A stretch of 64,000 nucleotides of DNA from Prorocentrum cordatum (Eukaryota > Sar > Dinophyceae > Prorocentrales > Prorocentraceae), in contig CAUYUJ010016297.1 of the NCBI GenBank assembly GCA_963575745.1, forward strand, positions 193,501 to 257,500. Reading direction: 5' to 3'. Shown here piece after piece: positions 36,129 through 47,894 of this stretch. The notes under the pieces are model-generated. The model was given only the letters and a program-made list of their open reading frames with translations. It was not told the origin of the DNA and ran no database searches. Both the position numbers and the translations under genes were made by a program. Numbering within the stretch: the stretch's first letter is position 1; each line of letters opens with the position of its first letter.

Positions 36129-36941
36129 CTACCTGATACCCACACGCAAGAGCTTTGCCCGCAGTCCAGATAACATCACACGAGCAGGCCCTGATCCACC
36201 CTCTCTGTGCGGGGGTGAATGTTTACCGGTAGTGGCAGCTTTGGGGGCATCAAAGCAAACCCTGCGATCCATGCCCCATTTACCCCCCAAGTCCCTCTCG
36301 AGGCTCCTGCGATAGGCATCCGCACAATCGGTCTCCATGAGGCTGGGGGGAATCAGGCCTGAACTGAAAGTATAACCGCGATCGCCCGCAATCGAAACGC
36401 AATTGTCCATGGCCCAGCCAAGGCGCACAAGCGCGAGCCGAAGCGCCGAGAGGGGGCCACGAACAGTGGGCCAAGTAAAACACGGGAGAGCAAAGACAGA
36501 CTGCCAACTGCATCTCAACTCAGGGCGCCGAATAGAGAAAGTACGAACACGAGTCTGGGCCAACCATATCTCTTTTACGCGGACGATAATTGATCGCCGC
36601 ACCGAGCCTCGAAATTTCAAAGGGCCCCCTGGCGTCGTCGAGCGCCGATTGCGCCGGCGCGCCCACTTGCGAGCCCAGCGAAGATGCGCGCGCCAGCCAT
36701 TCGACCCAAACGTGTCGACGAGAGAACTCGACAACAGACCCTGCGGCCGTCGATGAGAACCAGGCGCGGTGCGGTGCATAGCTTTCGGCTTGCAAAGAAC
36801 ACCAAAACTGTGCACCGCGCCAAGCGGGGCGCCATATGCGGCGGGGTCTCTCAGAAAAATCCCTCCAGCACCTCCGCCGCAGGACCGCCGGGGCCCGAAA
36901 GGATTTCCAACGGTGCGAATGCAAGCGCAGATCATCCCCAA
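36129..36941 (-). pseudogene. Post-RT region of the decayed LINE
   Basis: A 270-residue ORF with ALRLALVRLGWAMDN, LIPPSLMETDCADAYRRSLE and KWGMDRRVCF. GP-x-LGW spacing and Trp/Arg-rich helices resemble the stretch between RT and RNase H of dinoflagellate LINEs. Not functional in its own right. Confidence 0.45.
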
Positions 36942-37044
36942 ATCCTCCTAAATGATCTTGCGCGAATCGGCATCTACAAAAAATGCCCCAGGGGTGCTGC
37001 CATGGCACGGTGCATGAATATAGTCTGCGGATCTTTGTTCCACC

Positions 37045-38163
37045 TCAACAGAGGTGCACACGCGGCAGGCCAGCAAGGGTCTTCTGACAGAATGCTGACA
37101 GCAGTGAGAGAACGCCCTTTCGAGAAAGGCCTGACAGTTGCCTTCTCATTGCCAGAAGAACTTGGTCGCTGACTCCAAGAAGGCCCGCGCCGCGCGTCCC
37201 GCCAGGGAGAGGACCGCGCGCGTGCACTCTCAGGGCTCGGCGACCCAAGTTCCCCGATTGCCGTTTGAGACGGCGAGCCTGCCGCCCAGCCAAAGCAACT
37301 CGGGCGTCGAGCCTGGAACAGCGCCCCGAAACACGCATCGCGGCTCCTGCGGCGTCATCCACTCCGAGTTCAACCGCAGCGTCGGTGACCCTGCCCCCTA
37401 GCTGGCCAAGCGCAGAAGCAAGATCACGGCCAAGTGCTTTGCACGAGGCAACCGTGCATATCTTTTCCAAAGAAAGCTTGCAATTCATCATGTTGGGGGC
37501 AGTGGTAGCATGATGAAGCGCAGCAGTGGAGGACACAAGACACAACATAACATGTTTGGAAGTGCCGGTGCATGAAATACTCGCGCCAACAAGGTTGGGA
37601 TAGATTGGGATGGTATCAGAGGAGGGTATAGCATACACGCTGATATGGGCGGTCGCCATACTGCACCCCGCCATCACTCCGTCGCCCAGGAAGCACGGGC
37701 CATCCAAGAGCCCAGCTGTCGACACTAACCTGCCGCATCTATAAGCGAAAATAGTGAGCCGAGTGAGCACCTGAGGAAAACCCACATGCACACAAAGCGC
37801 AACGAGAGTGCCCAAGTGGATAGTTTCATAATGCTGCAGAAAAAAAAAAACTGGCGCTAACTTCTTTCCTGGAGGCGCCAGCTTCGGCACGAACCGACTG
37901 CCCCCAGACCACATCCGAGGCTCCGCGAAACGCGCCAGCGACCCAATACCGACGGGGGCGTCGCTGCTCCCAGGGCAGGACACGAGGCCGTCGGAGACGG
38001 CCCCACACCCTGCACCAGGCGCAGAACACCCCGATCGGTCTGTAGCCGCCAGTAGGTTTTGTGAGCATGGCGAGAAGCACGGCGCTGATCTATCTGGGCA
38101 GCTGGTCGAGCTACTCATCAACTCATAAAGCACGCCAAGAGCAACGAGACCTTCATCGCACAA
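37045..38163 (-). pseudogene. Reverse transcriptase remnant of the decayed LINE
   Basis: Reads GFPQVLTRLTIFAYRCGRLV, then LGDGVMAGCSMATAHISVYA, matching RT motif B (GxxAGCSxAT). The catalytic DD is not seen where expected (after IPIYPNLVGASISC), so the polymerase is dead. Downstream helices (RLDARVALAGRQARRLKRQS) fit the thumb/connection region. Confidence 0.6.
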
Positions 38164-38274
38164 GAACTGGAAATGCCTGCAGTCAATCCATCGTAAGTGA
38201 CGGCCGAGATCTTCCTACCGCATAGACCACCCGTCGGGTGATAAGGAGGTGAGGGGGGGGGGAGGGACCAACGT

Positions 38275-39035
38275 CGCACTCGATTGATCTCACTATCGAA
38301 CTCACTACCGATCTCACAATCGATCTCAATCGCTAGATCTCACAATCGATCTGACTATCGATCTCACAATCAATCTCACAATCGATCCCAGAATCGATCT
38401 CACATTCGGTCTCGCTATGGATCTCACATTCGATATCACAATCGATCTCGCATGCGATCTGACTATCGATCTCACGATCAAACTCACTATCGATCTCATT
38501 GTCGATCTCACATTCGGTCTCACTATCGATCTCACTACCGATATCACAATCGATCTCGCATTCGGCCTCACGATTGATCTCTCTATCGAACTCACTTTCG
38601 ACCTCATTATCAATCTCACTATCGATATCATTATCGATCTCACTATCGATATCACAACCGAACTCACAATCGATCTCACATTCGGTCTCATCATCGATCT
38701 CACGATCGAAACCACTACCGATCTCATTACCGATAGTGATCTCACTACTAACTCAATCGATCGATCTCACAATCGATCTGACTATCGATCTCACAATATA
38801 TTCCACAATCGATCTTACATTCGGTCTCACTATCGATCTCACTATCGATAGCACAATCGATATCACAATCGATATCCCATTCGGTCTCACAATCGATCTG
38901 ACTATCGATCTCATTATCGATCTCACATTCGGTATCACAATCGATCTCACAATCGATCTCACAAGCGATCGGACATTCGATCTCACGTTCGATCTCCCAA
39001 TCGATATCACTACCGATCTCACTATCGATCATCAA
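38275..39035. repeat. 12-bp minisatellite rich in ATCGAT
   Basis: About 63 diverged copies of a 12-base unit close to ATCGATCTCACA, variants ATCGATCTCACT and ATTCGGTCTCAC. Because 12 is a multiple of three, all frames stay open, giving false SRSIT/TIDL repeat ORFs. Confidence 0.95.
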
Positions 39036-39094
39036 AACAAAACATCAACATCGTCATCATCATCACCATCATCATCAATATCATCACCCTAATC

Positions 39095-39270
39095 GGGACA
39101 CCGACGGGGCACCGGCGGGACACTGCGGGCCCCCGGCCGCCCGGAAGGGAGTCATTTGGTCCGGCCGCGCCTCAGCCACACGGGACGCCAGCGGGACACC
39201 GGCGGGACACCGCGGGCCCCCGGCCGCCCGGAAGGGAGTCATTTGGTCCGGCCGCGCCTCAGCCACACGA
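39095..39270. repeat. 87-bp tandem duplication
   Basis: GGAAGGGAGTCATTTGGTCC occurs at 39143 and 39230, with flanking CCGGCCGCGCCTCAGCCACAC in both. Confidence 0.9.
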
Positions 39271-39511
39271 GACTTTCTCTCGCCCGCCCACGCAGCTTCG
39301 CCTCGCCCGCACGGCACGCACGAACACGAAACCGAAATCGATTTCCCGGTAGGGGGGCTCTCCGTTCCACTTCTATCCCACCCCCTCACCTCCGATATTT
39401 CCACTGACCTCCCTGAGCTCGTCTGGCGTAGCACGAGGGAGAGAGGGGGCCAGAGACGCGGGGTCCAGATAGCCGGCTCCTGACCCACAAAACATGGAAA
39501 ACTGATCCCCT

Positions 39512-41294
39512 TCACTGGCCAGCAAGCTGAGGGGGTCGGCCACAAGGACCCAATCCCTGGACAAGGTAGCAGCGGGGACCCATGGAGTGGGCATTTCGAG
39601 CACCCTGGTCGATACCCTTAGTGAGCCACGCACGCCAATCAGCCTGAGCACGCGTCTTGAAGGCAGCATCCGCCTGGGCAGCAGCACCTGAAATAGATTC
39701 CAGGAGAACTTGAGCGGACTCGATCTGCTCCGAAGACATCTGCCCACCTTCCAACGCCGAAACAAAGTCGCGCACACGTTCGAAGGAGCCAGAGAACATG
39801 GAATAATGACGTTTAACGGAGGCAGGCGGGGCACAGAGCAAGGCACCTATCCTCGAAGCTAAAGAGCCTGAACCTTGGTCCGAGCAGCGCAGACTAAGGC
39901 AGGCACGAAACTGAGCTACCAGCTACAGGATGGCACGATGATCAGGACACCTGGGTCGCCCGCCCCTTCCCACAACACCTTTCCATATAAGCTGAGGCCC
40001 CTTGCTTCTGGTGCCCTCGACCGCCAGCTCCGCCCCCGCTATCTGCCCCAGCTCGGCCTCGACTACATCTGCCCAGGCCGCGTAGCCTGGAGACAAATGT
40101 CTGAAAGCAGCGGCTGCATCGCCAGCGGCGACGGCATCTAAACCAGCCTGCGCACGAGTGATGACATGAGTCCAGTCGGGGGGCTCAGGCCCCGGGCCAT
40201 AAACACGCCCCCTCGGAAGGGGGGGGGGCTTTCTGAAACACATAGCCTTCAACGACGCAGGAGACTTGCAGAAGGCTAAATCCACAGGGCGATGAAGGCT
40301 CAAAACCGCGTCGCGAACAACCGAACAGCTACGGAAGGCCTTGCCGAGGCCCGCAGAAATCACGGGTGGAAGGGGCCCCCCATTCCAAATTTGGGCGCGG
40401 CCGGGAGCGCGAATCAGCTGGCCCTGGAGCTCCGACACAAAATTAGTAGAGCGAAGCGTGTCAGGAGACATGTTCCGATCTCCCCCCATGACAAGCGAGG
40501 TGGAAGCGGCCCGCGCGCGCGCCTAACTGACAGAGAAGGCCCACGCTGCGATCTGACGCACCTTTGCTGTCATACGAGTAACCAGAGAAAGCGTCGAAGG
40601 TGAAACCTCCTGGGATATGCACCTTTGCTTGAGAGAGATGGCCCGCGGCGACGCAGCGCCCCATCCGCAGGGGGCAACAAACCGAGAACGGATGCATCGA
40701 GCACCGCAGCGCCTCCCGAAGCGCCCCCCTTCCGTCGAAACAGCTGGGGCCCGCGCGCTCTTCCAACCATTGCGAGCGCGCCGCTGAGAAGCAACATGCA
40801 CTAGAGGCGAACCGATGCCCCTGGACTAGGAGAACCGCAGCAGGCGCGTCAGGAAGCACCTTCTTGAGAGTGCCCCAGCTGTTGCAGTTGAGACTGCGAA
40901 CAACTAACTCGATCGAGCTCAGCCCGTCGGACACCGCGGGACCGCACGTGGGGCCCAGGGTCACCGGCGAGGAAAAGGGGGCAGTGGAAAACCTAGGGCC
41001 AGGCACCACAACCACAGGAGAGGCGAGCCCAGGAGAAGCCAGGACAAGATAGGCCTCTTCAGAGGGCAAACGAAACTGGCGGGCTTCGCGGTGGAAGCCT
41101 GCAGCGAGCCAAGACCTGGGCAACCTTCCGACAAGACTCGTTGCGACCTCCACAAAGTGCGACGCACCGCATTCATTCCTAAGGCCCCCTCGGCCTTGGT
41201 AGCGGACATCACGAGCACGGAGGGAGCGACGGAAGAAGGGCCGACAGGCCATGAGAAATGTGTGAAACGCGCGATTAGCGCCGCCCCCCTGCAT
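39512..41294 (-). pseudogene. AP endonuclease and linker remnants of the decayed LINE
   Basis: Frame 40461-41294 has VVRSLNCNSWGTLKKVLPDA and AVLLVQGHRFASSACCF, the first strand and QE(T/H) element of an APE-type endonuclease; the catalytic Glu is Gly here (QGH). Frame 39923-40489 begins MGGDRNMSPDTLRS (GDxNMxP element). Frame 39512-39841 is helical linker. At least two frameshifts. Confidence 0.6.
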
Positions 41295-41371
41295 CTAAGC
41301 GACGGCCTAAGCAGGGGGGAGCTCACCTGCTGAATCTGCCGTGGCTGCGAGCGCAGCATCGGCACGAGCCT

Positions 41372-42596
41372 TCAGTTCGGCAGTGGAAAGCTCACGCACA
41401 GGCTCTGACGGCCGGCTCTGGGCCTCAGGTGCCTTCGCTGGCGAAACAGCTCCACCTGCCGAAACTGCTCCACCGCTAGGCGCCGCCGATGCTGCTGATG
41501 CAGCTGCTGCAGCACCGTCGCCAGCTCCAGTTGCGCCGTCGGCCTCTCCTGCAGGTGCTGCTTGGTGGGCCTCTGCAAGAACGTCACCCTGGCGACGTAT
41601 CTTGGCCGCGAGGCGCCGCCGCAGATGTTTTTTTCATGATCTTCACGTACTTGCTTGGCTTGGTCGCTGGCCTGCTTGAACAGCGCGGCGCAAAGGTGCT
41701 TGACTCCGCCGGCCAGCTGCTTGGACCGACGGTCGAGCTCCTCACGATCTTGCGGCGAGACTTCGTACTCCGCGTCGTCGACATCGAGGAAGCCCACGTC
41801 AATAGTGGGCACGTCGTCGACCTTCCCGTCCAAGATGTCCTTGACGGAGAGCACTGCACACCCAGAAGAGTGTTCACGAGCAAGCTTACCAATGAGAGAT
41901 TTATGAATGTCTTCGACCGTCTGAAGCTCCTTTTCGCAAGGAGACAACCTCTTCACGTTGACGACGGCGAGCGTTTTCCTGTTCCTCGTACTCAATGAGG
42001 GCAGCTTGAAGCCGCTTATCCGTCTGCCTGAGCTTGGCGTGCGCAGAGTTGACCTGGAACTGCACGGACTGCGTGGGGGAAGGAAAACGCGGATCCTGTG
42101 CCACGGCTCGATACCGAGCACCTCCTTCGGGATCCACCCCTATCTGGAGGAGCACAGCAAGTTGATCAATTTCATCAGGAGGCAACCCGCCCAAAGCAAG
42201 AGAAGACTTGTCCTTGGCGGGAGTGCAACCCTTAGTGGGACGATATGTCCATTCACATGTCGGTGACCATGGCGACTTACAGTGCTTGTACCATGTCCAC
42301 GTCGCCAAGTTCTTTTTACACGCGCACTGGCAGCAAACCCATCGCCCCTGGACCAACTGTTGCTGGCAACCGCCTCCTTTGCCAGAACCCTTTCCTGCTC
42401 CACCTGCAGGTTGAAGTCTAGGTTGAAGAGGGGGCACGGATTTGAGGCGACGGGAGCGATTCCAGCGGTTGACAAGCCCGTCAGAAGGAGCACCACCGCG
42501 GCCAGCCATGGCGGCACCTGAAGACGGGGACTGGTTCCGTGCCTGGGGGGAATGGCTCGCTATCGCACGGCCTTTCCGAACAGTTCGCGATGGCAA
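41372..42596 (-). pseudogene. ORF1 remnants of the decayed LINE
   Basis: The upstream frame (41901-42596) has a Cys-rich patch, RWVCCQCACKKNLATWTW and CKSPWSPTC, similar in placement to the ORF1 finger of the intact LINE, followed by a coiled coil (LRQTDKRLQAALIEYEEQEN). The downstream frame (41372-42121) continues KELQTVEDIHKSLIGKLARE and an acidic DVGFLDVDDAEYEVSPQDRE segment. One frameshift near 41960-42000. Confidence 0.55.
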
Positions 42597-42623
42597 AGGC
42601 CTGGGTCTCGGAAAGGCTATTTA

Positions 42624-42957
42624 GAAGGAGGTGGAGAAGGAGGGGGAGGAGGGGGAGGAGGAGGAGGAGGAGGAGGAGGAGGAGGAGGAGGAGGAGGAGG
42701 AGGAGAACGAGAGGAGGAGGAGGAGGAGGAGGAGGAGGAGGAGGGAGGAGGAGGAGGAGGGGAGAGGAGGAGGAGAGGAGGAGGAGGAGAGGAGGAGGAG
42801 GGAGGAGGAGGGAGGAGGAGGAGGAGGGGAGGGGAGGAGGAGGAGGAGGAGGGGAGGGGGAAGGAGGGGAGGAGGAGGAGGAGGAGGAGGAGGAGGGGAG
42901 GAGGAGGGGGAGGAGGGGGGAGGAGGAGGAGGAAGAGGAGGAGGAGGAGGAGGCCGC
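42624..42957. repeat. GGA/GAG tract, about 330 bp
   Basis: Plus-strand purine-only sequence of GGAGGA units with few interruptions; potential G-quadruplex or triplex former. Confidence 0.97.
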
Positions 42958-43225
42958 ATGCAGGAGGGGGGGGGAGCAAAGGCGGCTGCTGCCAAACGCG
43001 CGCGCGCGGGGGGGGGGGGCTCGCCTCTCCCCGCGGCGGCTTCCGCCGAGGGAAGCCCCCGCTGGCGCTCGAGGAGCTCCGCCGCCCCATCGCCGAGGCC
43101 GCAGGCGCCGCGCGCCCCGGCGCGCTCTGCGGGGCAGCGGCGGCCCCGGCACCGCGCCAGCTCCGAGAGGGCGGCGGGCGGGAGCGCGCGGGGGAGCGAG
43201 AGATGGAGAGCACATGGGAGCTGGC
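42958..43225. other. GC-rich spacer between purine and pyrimidine tracts
   Basis: Very GC-rich with CpG/CGCG runs; ORFs in all frames are composition artefacts. Confidence 0.4.
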
Positions 43226-43362
43226 CATTCCTCCTCCTCCTCCTCCTCCTCCTCCTCCTCCTCCTCCTCCTCTCCCTCCTCCTCTCCTCCTCCTCCCCCT
43301 CCTCCCTCCTCCTCCTCCTCCCTCCCTCCTCCTCCTCCTCCTCCTCCTCCTCTCCTCCTAAA
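43226..43362. repeat. CCT/CTC tract, inverted relative to 42624-42957
   Basis: About 135 bases of (CCT)n on the plus strand, complementary to the purine tract 270 bases away. Confidence 0.97.
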
Positions 43363-44400
43363 CCAGAACCAGAACCAGAACAAATCGGGTCAGCGAGCAC
43401 AGAGCCGAAGCCAATACAGCTCAAACCTTCCGAGAGGACGAGGGGGAAAACACAGACAGAGGCTATAGATGCCTCTCGGCAGCCTGGCCGAAAGTGTAGT
43501 AGGAACCAGGGCCACTCAGAGGAGAAAAGAGGTCCTCCACCCACCCGCCCTCTCCATCCCCCCATCCCCCAGGGCGGAGATCTGCTCTACAGTGGGGCAG
43601 ATACTGAGCCTGGTCCAGCTCGCTTTGCACCCTTGCGGGAAGGAGGCTAAACCTAAACAGCGAAGAACCCCAGGAAGCATAGAGTAAGGAAGGATATATC
43701 AGTAAGAGGACCCAGCTTCGCAGTTTAGGAACACGAAGGCGCCCGACGCCCCACCGTCGACGACAGACGATCGCCGACGACCACCAGCGACCGCCCGACC
43801 AGTGTCGACAGCGGGACGCCGACCCATCAGCGACGACCGACGACGACCGACGAGGCCGCCGCTGAGGGCCGGCGCGCCGCAGACGCGGGCCGCCGCGGGC
43901 CGCCGAACCTGAGATCAGACGGCGCGAAAAATCGGGCACGAAGCCCTGGACCACACCTTTCTGCGCCACTGCTCGAGCCGGGTCGATCTGTGGCGAGATT
44001 CCCGGCACAATACACGTTTTGACGCCAGGACCTCGGGCGGAGGGCGACCGCCGAAGGGACGCCGCCCACGGCACGCGGAACGCGCGCAGGGGGGCCTCGG
44101 CGGGTTCCCTGCGGGCCGCGCGGCCGGGCGCGCAGGGCGCCGCCGCCTCGTGCGGGGGGGGGAGCGCTCTCCGCGGGCTCTCCCCCCTCGTTCTTCTGGC
44201 GCGGGCGCGCGCAGGCGCTGCGCTCTGGCTTCCACGGCCCTTGTGCCCAACTCGCTGCCGACCGACACGCCCCGTTGCTGGCCGGCCGCTTGCTGGACTC
44301 AGCTCGCCGCAGATCAAGAAGTATGCGCTGTGCTGCGCACTTGGCCTCAAGGAGAACGTCGGGGGGGACCGGCTCAGGGAAGGGGGGGCCATCGAGCAGG
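43363..44400. other. Non-coding interval with long minus ORF of doubtful meaning
   Basis: A 309-codon minus ORF (43463-44392) contains GVKTCIVPGISPQID but is otherwise Arg/Pro/Ser-rich and looks compositional. No domain found. Confidence 0.35.
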
Positions 44401-44449
44401 AATCGGCGATACATCACCGATAGATCGGCCATATGAGCCCACGATAGCA
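44401..44449. repeat. Dispersed palindromic module, copy 1
   Basis: TCGGCGATACATCACCGATA, then GATCGGC and GCCCACGATAGC. Closely matches 59961-60008. Confidence 0.7.
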
Positions 44450-44489
44450 AACTGCGCTGGGCCGCTCCGCGAGCCCCTTCCTTCTGGTG

Positions 44490-46965
44490 GCGGAGTGTGC
44501 GTGTGCGTGTGCGCGTGCGCGTGCGCGTGCGTGTGCGCGTGCGCGTGCGCGCGCGCGCGGCGTGCGCGTGCGCGTGCGCGTGTGCGCGCGCGGGTGGGAT
44601 TGAGGGTGGGGGTGGGGGTGGGGGTGGAGGTGTGGGTGTGGATGTGGGTGTGGGTATGGGTGTGGGTGTGGGTGTGGGTGTGGGTGTGAGTGCGTGTGCG
44701 CATGCGCGTGCGCGTGCGCGCGGGTGGAAGTGGGGGTGTGGGGGGGAGGGTTGGGGTGGGGGGGGGTATGGGTGTGGGTGCGGGTGCGGGTGCGGGTGTG
44801 GGTGTGGATGTGGGTGTGGATGCGGGTATGGGTGTGGATGTGGGTGTGGGTGTGTGTGAGTACGTGTATGTGTGTGCGCGTGTATGTGTGTGTGTGTGCG
44901 TGTGCGTGCGTGTGTGTGTGTGTGCGTGTATGTGTTTGTGTGTGTGGTACGTACATGTAAATGTATATGTGCAGTATCTGGAAATGTCTATGTATGTGTA
45001 GCTGTACTTGAGTATGTGAATGGATACGCATATGTGTGTATGTGAGTATACATATGCATATGCATGAATATATGAATACGCATGTGTATCGGTATACGCA
45101 TATGTATTTGTGTATGTAGATGAGTGTGTATATGTCTGTATATGTAAAAGTATAGTATGTGCCTGTGTGAATATATGTGTAGATGCACTGTGTTATGTAT
45201 AGGTGTATGTATATGTATATGCATGCGTGTGAGTGCATGTGTATGTGTATGTGTGTGCATGTGTATGCGATTGTGTATGTGTGTGTGCATGTTGGGTGTA
45301 TGTGTGTGCTGTATGTGTGTCGTATGTGTGTGCGTGTGTGTGCGTGCGTGTGCGTGTGCGTTTACGTGCATGTGCGTGTGCGTGTGCGTGTGCGTGTGCG
45401 TGTGTGTGTATGTCTATGTGTATGCGAATATGTAAATGTGTGGCTGGTTGGATGTGGATGTGTGGATGTGTGTATGTGTATGTGCATGTGCTGGTGTCTG
45501 TGTGTATGTGTATGTGCATATATTTGTGCATCTGCATGCGCATACGCATATGTACACGTATGTGTACATGTATATGTACAGTGTATGGATGTGCGAATGT
45601 ATTTGTAGATGTATAGTGTGTGTACATGTATGTATAACGTTTGCTGTATAGTAGATGTATATGTAGATGCCTGTGTGCACATGTATGTGGAGGTGTATGC
45701 GAATGTGTAAGTGTATGTGTATGAGCTGGCGTATGTGTATGTCTATGTGTATGCGTATGTGAATGCGCATGGGTCTGAGTATGTGTATACGTATGCCTAT
45801 GTGTATGTGTGTATGAGTGTGTGTATGTGCATGTGTGGTGTATGTGTGTGGTATATGTAGGTGTATGCGTGTGTGTATGTGTAGGTGTATGCGTGTGTGT
45901 ATGTGTATGTGTATGTGTACGTGTATGTGTATGTGAATGTGTACGTGAGTGTACATGTCTGTGTATGTGTATGTGTGTTGTAAGTGTGTGTTGTATGTAT
46001 GTTGTATGTGGGTGCGCGTGCGTGTGCGTGGGCGTGTGCGTGTGCGAACGCATTTGTGTGAGTGCGCGTGTGCGTAGACGTTTGCGTGTGCGAATGCGTT
46101 TGCGTGTGCGTGTTCGTGTGCGTGTGCGCGTGCGAGTGCGTCTATGTGTGTGAGCGTGTGCATGTGGTTGCGCGTGCGCGTGTGCGCGTGCGTGTGCGTT
46201 TGCGTGTGCGTGTGCGTGTGCGTGTGCATGTACGCGTGCGTGTGCGAGTGCGAGTGCGTGTACGCGTGCGCGTGCGTGTGCGTGTGCGCGTGCGTGTGCG
46301 CGTGCGTGTGCGTGTGCGTGTGCGTGTGTATGTGTGCGTGTGTGTGTGTGTTCGTGTGTACTGTGTGTGTGTTTGTGTGTTTGGTATAGTTGGTCTTTGT
46401 GTGGTGTGTATGTGTGTGTGTGTTTGTGAGTGTGTGTGTGTGTGTTTGTGTGTGTGCGCGTGTGCGCGTGTGCGCGTGTGCGCATGTGCGCTTGTGCGTG
46501 TGTGTGTGTATGTGTCTGTGTGTCTGTGTGTCTGTGTCTGTGTCTGTGTCTGTGTCTGTCTGTGTCCGTTGTGTTGTGTTGTGGTGTGCTGTGCTGTGTT
46601 GTTGTGCTGTGCTGTGCTGTGCTGTGTTGTGTTGTACTGTGGTGTGTGTGGCTGGGTGAATTGTAATGCTTTGTGTTGTGGCATGTTGTCCTGAGTTGTG
46701 TTGTGCTGTGATGTGCCGTGTTTGTGTGTTGTGTTGTATTGGATTGTGGCGTGCTGTGTTGTGCGTTGTTGTATTGTTGTGCTGTGTTGTGTTGGTGTGT
46801 TGTGTTGTGCTGTGTCGTGTTGTGATGTGTGTGTGCGGTTGGGTGTGTTGTGTCATCGTGTGCTGTACTGTACTGTGCTGTGCTGTGTTGTGTTGTGTGG
46901 CGTTGTGTTGTGATAGTATGTTGTGTTGTGTGGTGTGGTGTGGTGTGATATGGCACACAGGAGAT
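44490..46965. repeat. 2.4-kb alternating purine-pyrimidine (TG/CG/TA) tract
   Basis: Starts as GTGTGC/GCGCGC, becomes GGGTGT, then TATGTG, then GTGCGTGTG and finally TGTTGTGCTG. Long ORFs on both strands (poly Cys-Val or His-Thr) are artefacts. Length and alternation favour Z-DNA. Confidence 0.95.
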
Positions 46966-46979
46966 GACGAGGAGCACGA

Positions 46980-47224
46980 GGAGGAATATTGCGACTCCTC
47001 TTCCTCCTCCTCGTATTGTCGTCGTCTTCGTCCTCGTCTTCATCTTTCTCCTCCTCCTCCTCCTCCTCCTCCTCCTGCTCCTCCTCCTCATCATCATCGT
47101 CTTCCTCCTCTTCCCTTCCTCCTCCTCCTCCTCCTCCTCCTTCTCCTCCTCCTCCTCCTCCTCCATCTCCTCCTCCTCCTCCTCCTCTCCTCCTCCTCCT
47201 CCTCCTCTTCCTCCTCCTCCTCTT
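46980..47224. repeat. CCT/TCC tract
   Basis: About 240 bases of pyrimidine repeats with a small CAT insert at 47088-47098. Confidence 0.95.
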
Positions 47225-47239
47225 ACTGTGATTAGTTCT

Positions 47240-47565
47240 ATCACTCGCATTCGTACGACTACTATCAGTAATGATTATGACCAGCACGGTCTCGATTAGT
47301 AATATAATCAGCAGTACTACCAGTATGATTAGAAATATGAAAAGCAAGCATTAGTAATAGTGTTACAGTTGTTATTGTTAATACTAGAAATAAAAATGCG
47401 CATGATAATAATCGTATCAGCATGTGTACAGCATTGGTAGTCGCATTAGTAGTAGCATCAGTATTCGCAGTAGTAACAGTGCGAGTACGAATACTAGTAC
47501 TACCACTAGCATTCGTATTTGTATCAGTAGTAATATGAGTAGCAATACTCGTATTAGTATGAGGG
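47240..47565. repeat. AT-rich degenerate TAGTA/GTATTAG tract, copy 1
   Basis: Quasi-periodic sequence dominated by AGTA, TAGTA and CGTATTAG words, with much lower GC than the window average, ending just before the GAACGGTCATTC motif. Confidence 0.6.
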
Positions 47566-47570
47566 GTCCC

Positions 47571-47592
47571 GAACGGTCATTCTTTGTCCCTG
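47571..47592. repeat. Conserved motif after the AT-rich tract, copy 1
   Basis: GAACGGTCATTC followed by TTTGTCCCTG. The second copy is at 50389-50410 (20 of 22 positions identical). Confidence 0.8.
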
Positions 47593-47625
47593 CGCGCGCG
47601 TAGCCGGATGGAGGGCACGGCCTCT

Positions 47626-47825
47626 GGGGGCTACACTTGGGGGCTACACATGGGGGCTACACTTGGGGGCTACACATGGGGGCTACACTTGGGGGCTACA
47701 CTTGGGGGCTACACTTGGGGGCTAGACATGGGGGCTACACTTGGCGGCTACACTTGGGGGCTACACATGGGGGCTACACTTGGGAGCTACACTTGGGGGC
47801 TACACTTAGGGGCTACACATGGGGG
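47626..47825. repeat. 13-bp minisatellite, about 15 copies
   Basis: Unit GGGGCTACACTTG / GGGGCTACACATG; CTACAC recurs every 13 bases from 47631. Three units make 39 bases, so a 13-residue TWGLHMGATLGGY-type peptide repeat appears in open frames. Confidence 0.95.
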
Positions 47826-47894
47826 TTCTGGGGGGACGGGGACAGGGACAACTCATCCGGAGTCATCTCTGCCCAAGCGGCTTCTTCCTGCACC

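Larger units (their letters stand above)
35116..42596 (-). mobile_element. Decayed second LINE, interrupted by a minisatellite
   Basis: Minus strand, in LINE order: ORF1 remnants (41372-42596), endonuclease remnants (39923-41294), linker (39512-39846), RT remnants (37045-38163), C-terminal domain with zinc motif and RNase H remnants (35116-36941). All pieces are in different frames. A 12-bp minisatellite and an 87-bp duplication lie between linker and RT. Confidence 0.7.

Noticed and set aside
38284-39092. Several ORFs in the ATCGATCTCACA region
   Set aside because: A 12-base period keeps every frame open; not genes.
42481-43650. Overlapping 300-codon ORFs on both strands
   Set aside because: Poly-Glu/Gly/Arg or Ser/Pro/Leu from GGA/CCT repeats.
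45193-47250. 685-codon minus ORF (His/Thr-rich)
   Set aside because: Translation of the alternating TG tract; no protein-like composition.
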